A stretch of 26,727 bases of DNA from the IMG/VR virus record IMGVR_UViG_3300008111_000177, positions 1 through 26,727 of that record; one strand, given 5' to 3'. This document shows, piece by piece, positions 23,910 to 26,727 of this stretch. The stretch is from a virus. The notes under the pieces were generated by a model, which did no database searches, was not told where the DNA came from, and was given only the letters and a program-made list of their open reading frames with translations. Numbering within the stretch: position 1 is the stretch's first letter; every line of letters starts with the position of its first letter. Made by a program: the position numbers and the translations under genes.

Positions 23910-25091
23910 ATGGCACGCAATTACTCTTCCATTGCATCTGAGAAAGCATTAGCAGGTAACGTATCTAACATTGCTACTCAGATTACTCTTGACAACATAA
24001 CCAATCTTCCTAGTCCACCGTATACTTTGGTACTTAACCCAGACACGGCAATTGAAGAAATTATTACTGTTGATGCAGACCAGTCTGGTGTATCTGCACC
24101 AACTTTAAAGGTTACTCGTGCTCAGGATGGCACTACTGCACAGACACACACTGCTGGGCAGATAGTAAAGCACATGATTACTGGTCGTGACTTGCAAGAT
24201 GCACAGAACCACATTGATGCTACTGCTGTTCATGGTGCTACAGGAGCTGTAGTTGGTACAACAAACACACAAACTCTTACTAACAAAACATTAACTACAC
24301 CAAAAATTAATGAGAATGTTACTCTTACTGCTACATCAACAGAGTTAAATGTACTTGATGGTATTACTGCAAGCACAGCAGAACTTAATATTATGGATGG
24401 TGTACTTGCATCTACTGCTGAACTTAATTATGTTGATGGAGTTACATCTAGCATTCAAACACAAATAGATGCTAAAGCACCTAGTGTTAGTCCTACATTT
24501 ACTGGAACAGTAGTACTACCATCAACAACTTCAGTAGGAACTATAACATCTACTGAACTTAGCTATGTAGATGGTGTTACTTCTTCTATTCAAACTCAAT
24601 TAAATGCGTTAAGTGCTGCTATTACTGTTGCAGTACCTGCTGGTGTAATTGTTCCTTATGCTGGTGCTAGTAACAATATACCTGGTGGTTACTTTTTATG
24701 TGATGGGCAAGCAATATCACGTACTACGTATGCAACGCTATTTGGTGTAATTGGTACAACTTATGGTGCAGGTGACACTACAACTACATTTAATGTTCCT
24801 AACCTAAAGGGTAAAGTTCCTGTTGGACTTGACTCAACTCAAGTAGAGTTTGATGCACTTGCTGAAACTGGTGGAGTAAAAGAAGTAACTCTTGACGTAA
24901 CACAAATACCAGCTCATAATCATAGTGGTCAAATTGTATTTGATTCAGGCAATGATTATGGCAGTGGAAGTAGTGGTGTTACAGCCAATGGTATTGGTGA
25001 TTCTCAACCATCGGTTGGTACAACTGGTGGCGGATTGGCGCACAATAACTTGCAACCATACATCGTAGTCAATTACATTATCAAATACTAA
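23910..25091 (+). CDS. Tail fibre protein with phage tail-collar domain
   Basis: A 393 aa protein. The N-terminal part has a beta domain and the phage fibre repeat ELNVLDGITASTAELNIMDG, continued by ELNYVDGVTSSIQTQIDAKA and ELSYVDGVTSSIQTQLNA. Residues about 245-393 fit the tail-collar domain: VPYAGASNNIPGGYFLCDGQ, GTTYGAGDTTTTFNVPNLKG, IPAHNHSGQ, and a C-terminus LAHNNLQPYIVVNYIIKY. Collar domains sit at the ends of trimeric fibres and contribute to host contact. The start has a GTAAATC leader with weak Shine-Dalgarno AGGTAAA. The next gene has its own AGGAG. Confidence 0.93.
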   Translation: MARNYSSIASEKALAGNVSNIATQITLDNITNLPSPPYTLVLNPDTAIEEIITVDADQSGVSAPTLKVTRAQDGTTAQTHTAGQIVKHMITGRDLQDAQNHIDATAVHGATGAVVGTTNTQTLTNKTLTTPKINENVTLTATSTELNVLDGITASTAELNIMDGVLASTAELNYVDGVTSSIQTQIDAKAPSVSPTFTGTVVLPSTTSVGTITSTELSYVDGVTSSIQTQLNALSAAITVAVPAGVIVPYAGASNNIPGGYFLCDGQAISRTTYATLFGVIGTTYGAGDTTTTFNVPNLKGKVPVGLDSTQVEFDALAETGGVKEVTLDVTQIPAHNHSGQIVFDSGNDYGSGSSGVTANGIGDSQPSVGTTGGGLAHNNLQPYIVVNYIIKY

Positions 25092-25100
25092 GGAGCATAA

Positions 25101-25628
25101 GTGCCAACTTATGACATTACAGAAGATGTTCCCATTGACCTTGCTGTTACATCAACGGAAGCAACTTTTGAATTAACTGATACTGCTTACGATATTGTTA
25201 TTGATGACTTGCCATTTATTGTTAAGGTAAATAATCAAGATCCATACGTGCGTCAAACAGCTCCATATAAAAAAGATCAGTTTGATAATAGTCAAGAACC
25301 TGGCGAGCAATCGCTTACTGGTTGGTGGCTACGCTCACAAACATCGTGGCATAACGGTGCAGGTATTTCATTCTATGAACCAGGTACTGACTATCAGCAT
25401 GTAAGCCATAGATTCTTTGATAGTCGTGGTGTTGACATATGGACTATAGGCGAAGCAACCTTATTGCCAGAAGTTTTCCATGCCTACACTGGTGCTAATG
25501 GTATCAACGCTGCCGCTGGTAAGAATGGTGGAAGCGATGCACTTGTATCTGGAGATTCAGCAGGTTACTTAAAGCGCATTACCCTTAGTGGTGATGGCAC
25601 TGCAACTTCCGGCTATCCATACAGGTAA
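25101..25628 (+). CDS. Minor tail protein, N-terminal part (frame broken)
   Basis: A 175 aa frame with GTG start and Shine-Dalgarno AGGAG (25091-25095). It has a beta-rich head, then PYVRQTAPYKKDQFDNSQEP, EQSLTGWWLRSQTSWHNGAG and HRFFDSRGVDIWTIGEATLL, a pattern seen in large phage minor tail proteins that continue into a beta-propeller-like region. It stops at TAA 25626-25628 inside what looks like the middle of a domain. An open frame in the +1 register carries on without a stop to the end of the window. So this is very likely the first third of a longer protein. Confidence 0.75.
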   Translation: MPTYDITEDVPIDLAVTSTEATFELTDTAYDIVIDDLPFIVKVNNQDPYVRQTAPYKKDQFDNSQEPGEQSLTGWWLRSQTSWHNGAGISFYEPGTDYQHVSHRFFDSRGVDIWTIGEATLLPEVFHAYTGANGINAAAGKNGGSDALVSGDSAGYLKRITLSGDGTATSGYPYR

Positions 25629-26727
25629 CATTGCAACTTTGTCTTCAGATGAAGTAGCAATTAACTTTAGTACTTCAGATAGAACAGATACAGTTATCAA
25701 GTACGTAAAGGGCTATGTAGTCTTTGGTCTTGGAAATACAATCTACAACCTAACAATTGTACCTTATGATGCAGGTAGAACTACATCTACTCACAACCAT
25801 AGCGGTGGTACTGACTCATTAGGTACAAACTTTAAGACACACATCAACCCATCTTGGGTATGGAAAGATGCCGCTGGTACACCTGATTCAGTATTCCTTG
25901 CTGGCAATGGTGGCAACAATGGTGAAATCTGGCAAGTAAGGTTTGATGAAACCACAAACACCCTTGACATGGCAGGTGCTGTCATGGCACTGTCAATGCC
26001 TGATGGTGAAGTAATCAATTCCATTCACTACTACCTTGGATACCTAGCACTAGGTACCAATAAGGGTATACGTATCTGTCAAGTTACATCTAATGGAAGT
26101 CTTGTTATGGGTCCATTGCTAGTTGAACTAGCATACGGTGCCAATGGATTTACTGAGCGTGGTACGTATTTATACGCTGCAACCAAGATTGATGATGGTG
26201 CTTACACCAATGCTTCATTGATTCGTATTGACTTGTCTGAACAATTTAGTGATGGAACATTTGCCTACGCAAATGACTTAGAGTATCGCTCGTCATTGGA
26301 CTTAGATAGCTCTGACTGCACAGAGGTGTATGTTCTTGATGATCGTTTAGTTATGGTTGTTGAAGAAGACTCTACTGCTGGTGAACTACAAGTAGAACAC
26401 ACAACAAATAAGCGTGACACTGGTTGGTTACAGACAGGTAAGATTCGTTACGGTACAGTTGAACCTAAGTTCTTCCGTTACTTAAACGTGCAGTGCACTA
26501 CTGGTCAAGGTGATAACGTTACCGTGTACACCATTGATAAAAATGAAACTACAAGTTCACTTGCTATCTTGTCTGAGGGTCTAAGTAATCAAGATGTACT
26601 TATGACCAGTACCCTTGAAAACAAGCAAGAATACATATCCCTTAAGTTTGTATTTAACAACGTAACAGATGACCAAGAACTACCAGTACTTGAGGCTTAC
26701 CAGATTAAGGCAGTGCCAGCTACACGT
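25594..26727 (+). CDS. Minor tail protein, C-terminal part, open to the window end (different frame)
   Basis: An open frame with no stop from 25573 to the last base, cut by the window edge. The nearest in-frame ATG is 25594 (no good Shine-Dalgarno), giving 378 codons. The product begins MALQLPAIHTGNIATLSSDE and continues with beta-strand blocks (VWKDAAGTPDSVFLAGNGGN, EIWQVRFDETTNTLDMAGAV, GYLALGTNKGIRICQVT), like a propeller-type tail protein. It should join to the 25101-25628 frame by a +1 shift. A separate gene start is possible but less convincing. Confidence 0.7.
   Translation, partial: MALQLPAIHTGNIATLSSDEVAINFSTSDRTDTVIKYVKGYVVFGLGNTIYNLTIVPYDAGRTTSTHNHSGGTDSLGTNFKTHINPSWVWKDAAGTPDSVFLAGNGGNNGEIWQVRFDETTNTLDMAGAVMALSMPDGEVINSIHYYLGYLALGTNKGIRICQVTSNGSLVMGPLLVELAYGANGFTERGTYLYAATKIDDGAYTNASLIRIDLSEQFSDGTFAYANDLEYRSSLDLDSSDCTEVYVLDDRLVMVVEEDSTAGELQVEHTTNKRDTGWLQTGKIRYGTVEPKFFRYLNVQCTTGQGDNVTVYTIDKNETTSSLAILSEGLSNQDVLMTSTLENKQEYISLKFVFNNVTDDQELPVLEAYQIKAVPATR

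Overview
The window is a continuous virion-structure and packaging region of a tailed double-stranded DNA bacteriophage (Caudoviricetes). Every gene reads on the + strand. The genes are packed tightly, with many ATGA, TAATG and 1-11 nt overlaps. No tRNA, integrase, replication or lysis gene was recognised. Outside the terminase gene the DNA is A/T-rich with ATG/GTG starts. The protein families (N4-gp56-like capsid, Gly-rich tail tip, tail-collar fibre, small Cys-rich proteins beginning MACRTGCPTQD) are ones I associate with phages from aquatic metagenomes, plausibly of freshwater actinobacteria. The host cannot be proved from this sequence.

Layout: 1-294 is a non-coding leader with GTAAC repeats, a possible promoter and two tandem hairpins. 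295-3941 carries the large terminase (with a fused N-terminal helix-turn-helix) and the portal. 3938-12686 holds two small and five large proteins, probably internal or ejection proteins; the first two large ones are 913 and 740 aa, joined by a TAATG. 12687-12804 is a folded leader (two hairpins, possible pseudoknot) before scaffold and major capsid (12805-14311). A strong hairpin follows the capsid gene. 14376-17473 is a run of small tail, decoration and fibre genes, including a GPT-repeat collagen-like protein and a Gly-rich tip protein. 17484-19779 has Cys-rich mini-proteins and two glycosyltransferases; the glycosyltransferase pair is flanked by two copies of a MACRTGCPTQD gene, one of them cut short. 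19791-20486 has four tiny, mostly basic proteins. 20487-23003 is an 838 aa protein that ends in a SLOG nucleotide-binding domain followed by a NADAR domain. 23003 to the end carries an adaptor-like protein, a tail-collar fibre and a large tail protein whose frame is broken near 25,600 and which runs off the window.

How the genes work together: terminase and portal fill a capsid built on the scaffold. The large proteins between portal and scaffold, and the absence of a recognisable tape measure, tube or sheath gene, suggest a podovirus-like particle with internal ejection proteins, though missing tail genes could lie beyond the end. The fibre, collagen, Gly-rich and collar proteins would form host-recognition structures, possibly glycosylated by the two encoded transferases.

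The strongest candidate for something new is the SLOG-NADAR fusion inside the structural operon. Both domains act on NAD/ADP-ribose-type nucleotides in anti-phage defence systems (Thoeris ThsA SLOG, DarG1 NADAR). The fusion is therefore a good candidate for a counter-defence protein, perhaps carried in the virion.
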